NCBI GenBank assembly: GCA_016764635.1
Contig: JAESRM010000082.1
Location: 1-5,924, forward strand
DNA from: Planctomycetota bacterium
Lineage (GTDB): Bacteria; Planctomycetota; UBA1135; GCA-002686595
Reading direction: 5' to 3'
Length of the DNA stretch: 5,924 nt
A program made the translations under genes and the position numbers. Of the stretch, positions 5,908-5,924 are shown piece after piece; position 1 is the first letter of the stretch, and each line of letters opens with the position of its first letter. The notes beneath the pieces are model-generated. The model ran no database searches, was not told the DNA's origin, and worked only from the letters and a program-made list of their open reading frames with translations.

Positions 5908-5924
5908 AGCTAGCAACGCTAGCT
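5908..5924 (+). terminator. 7-bp perfect hairpin at window end, possible start of a terminator
   Basis: AGCTAGC (5908-5914) pairs with GCTAGCT (5918-5924) around an AAC loop, 34 bases after the regulator 2 stop. The window ends on the last paired base, so a longer stem or a following T-run cannot be assessed. Confidence 0.4.

Overview
The window comes from a GC-rich bacterial chromosome. It carries one tRNA gene and three protein genes. The two regulators have bacterial enhancer-binding-protein architecture and the tRNA encodes its own CCA end. The sequence does not fix the phylum. GC-rich coding DNA, poor Shine-Dalgarno sequences at two of three genes and several diverged NtrC-type regulators would suit a planctomycete or another deep-branching Gram-negative lineage, but that is a guess.

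Layout: a complete tRNA-Val(UAC) gene lies at 60-135 on the plus strand. It converges on a minus-strand gene (211-1398) for a class I SAM-dependent methyltransferase with a C-terminal THUMP-like domain. A 343-base divergent intergenic region (1399-1741) separates that gene from the first of two plus-strand regulators. Regulator 1 (1742-3688, 648 aa) and regulator 2 (4113-5873, 586 aa) share one architecture: receiver-like domain, PAS-like domain, NtrC-type AAA+ domain, conserved PWDI segment, Fis-type helix-turn-helix. Between them is a 424-base AT-rich gap holding a strong hairpin just after regulator 1, a second small hairpin, and a repeated TTCGATACG element partly embedded in a palindrome. 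The last bases contain a 7-bp hairpin cut by the window edge.

The main point of interest is the regulator pair. Both have lost the phosphoacceptor Asp of the receiver and the sensor-II Arg of the AAA+ domain. Regulator 1 keeps an intact P-loop, but its GAFTGA motif reads GSFDGA and the Walker B acidic pair is in reversed order. Regulator 2 has gone further: Thr at the P-loop Lys position, no GAFTGA segment, and Val-Gly in place of the Walker B acidic pair. Both retain a near-identical DNA-binding domain, including a 33-base stretch that is identical at the nucleotide level. I infer a tandem duplication of an enhancer-binding protein that was already diverging. The pair has probably been repurposed as sigma-54-independent DNA-binding regulators, possibly sharing target sites or forming heterodimers. 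Nothing nearby identifies the regulon, and the methyltransferase is not evidently linked in function.
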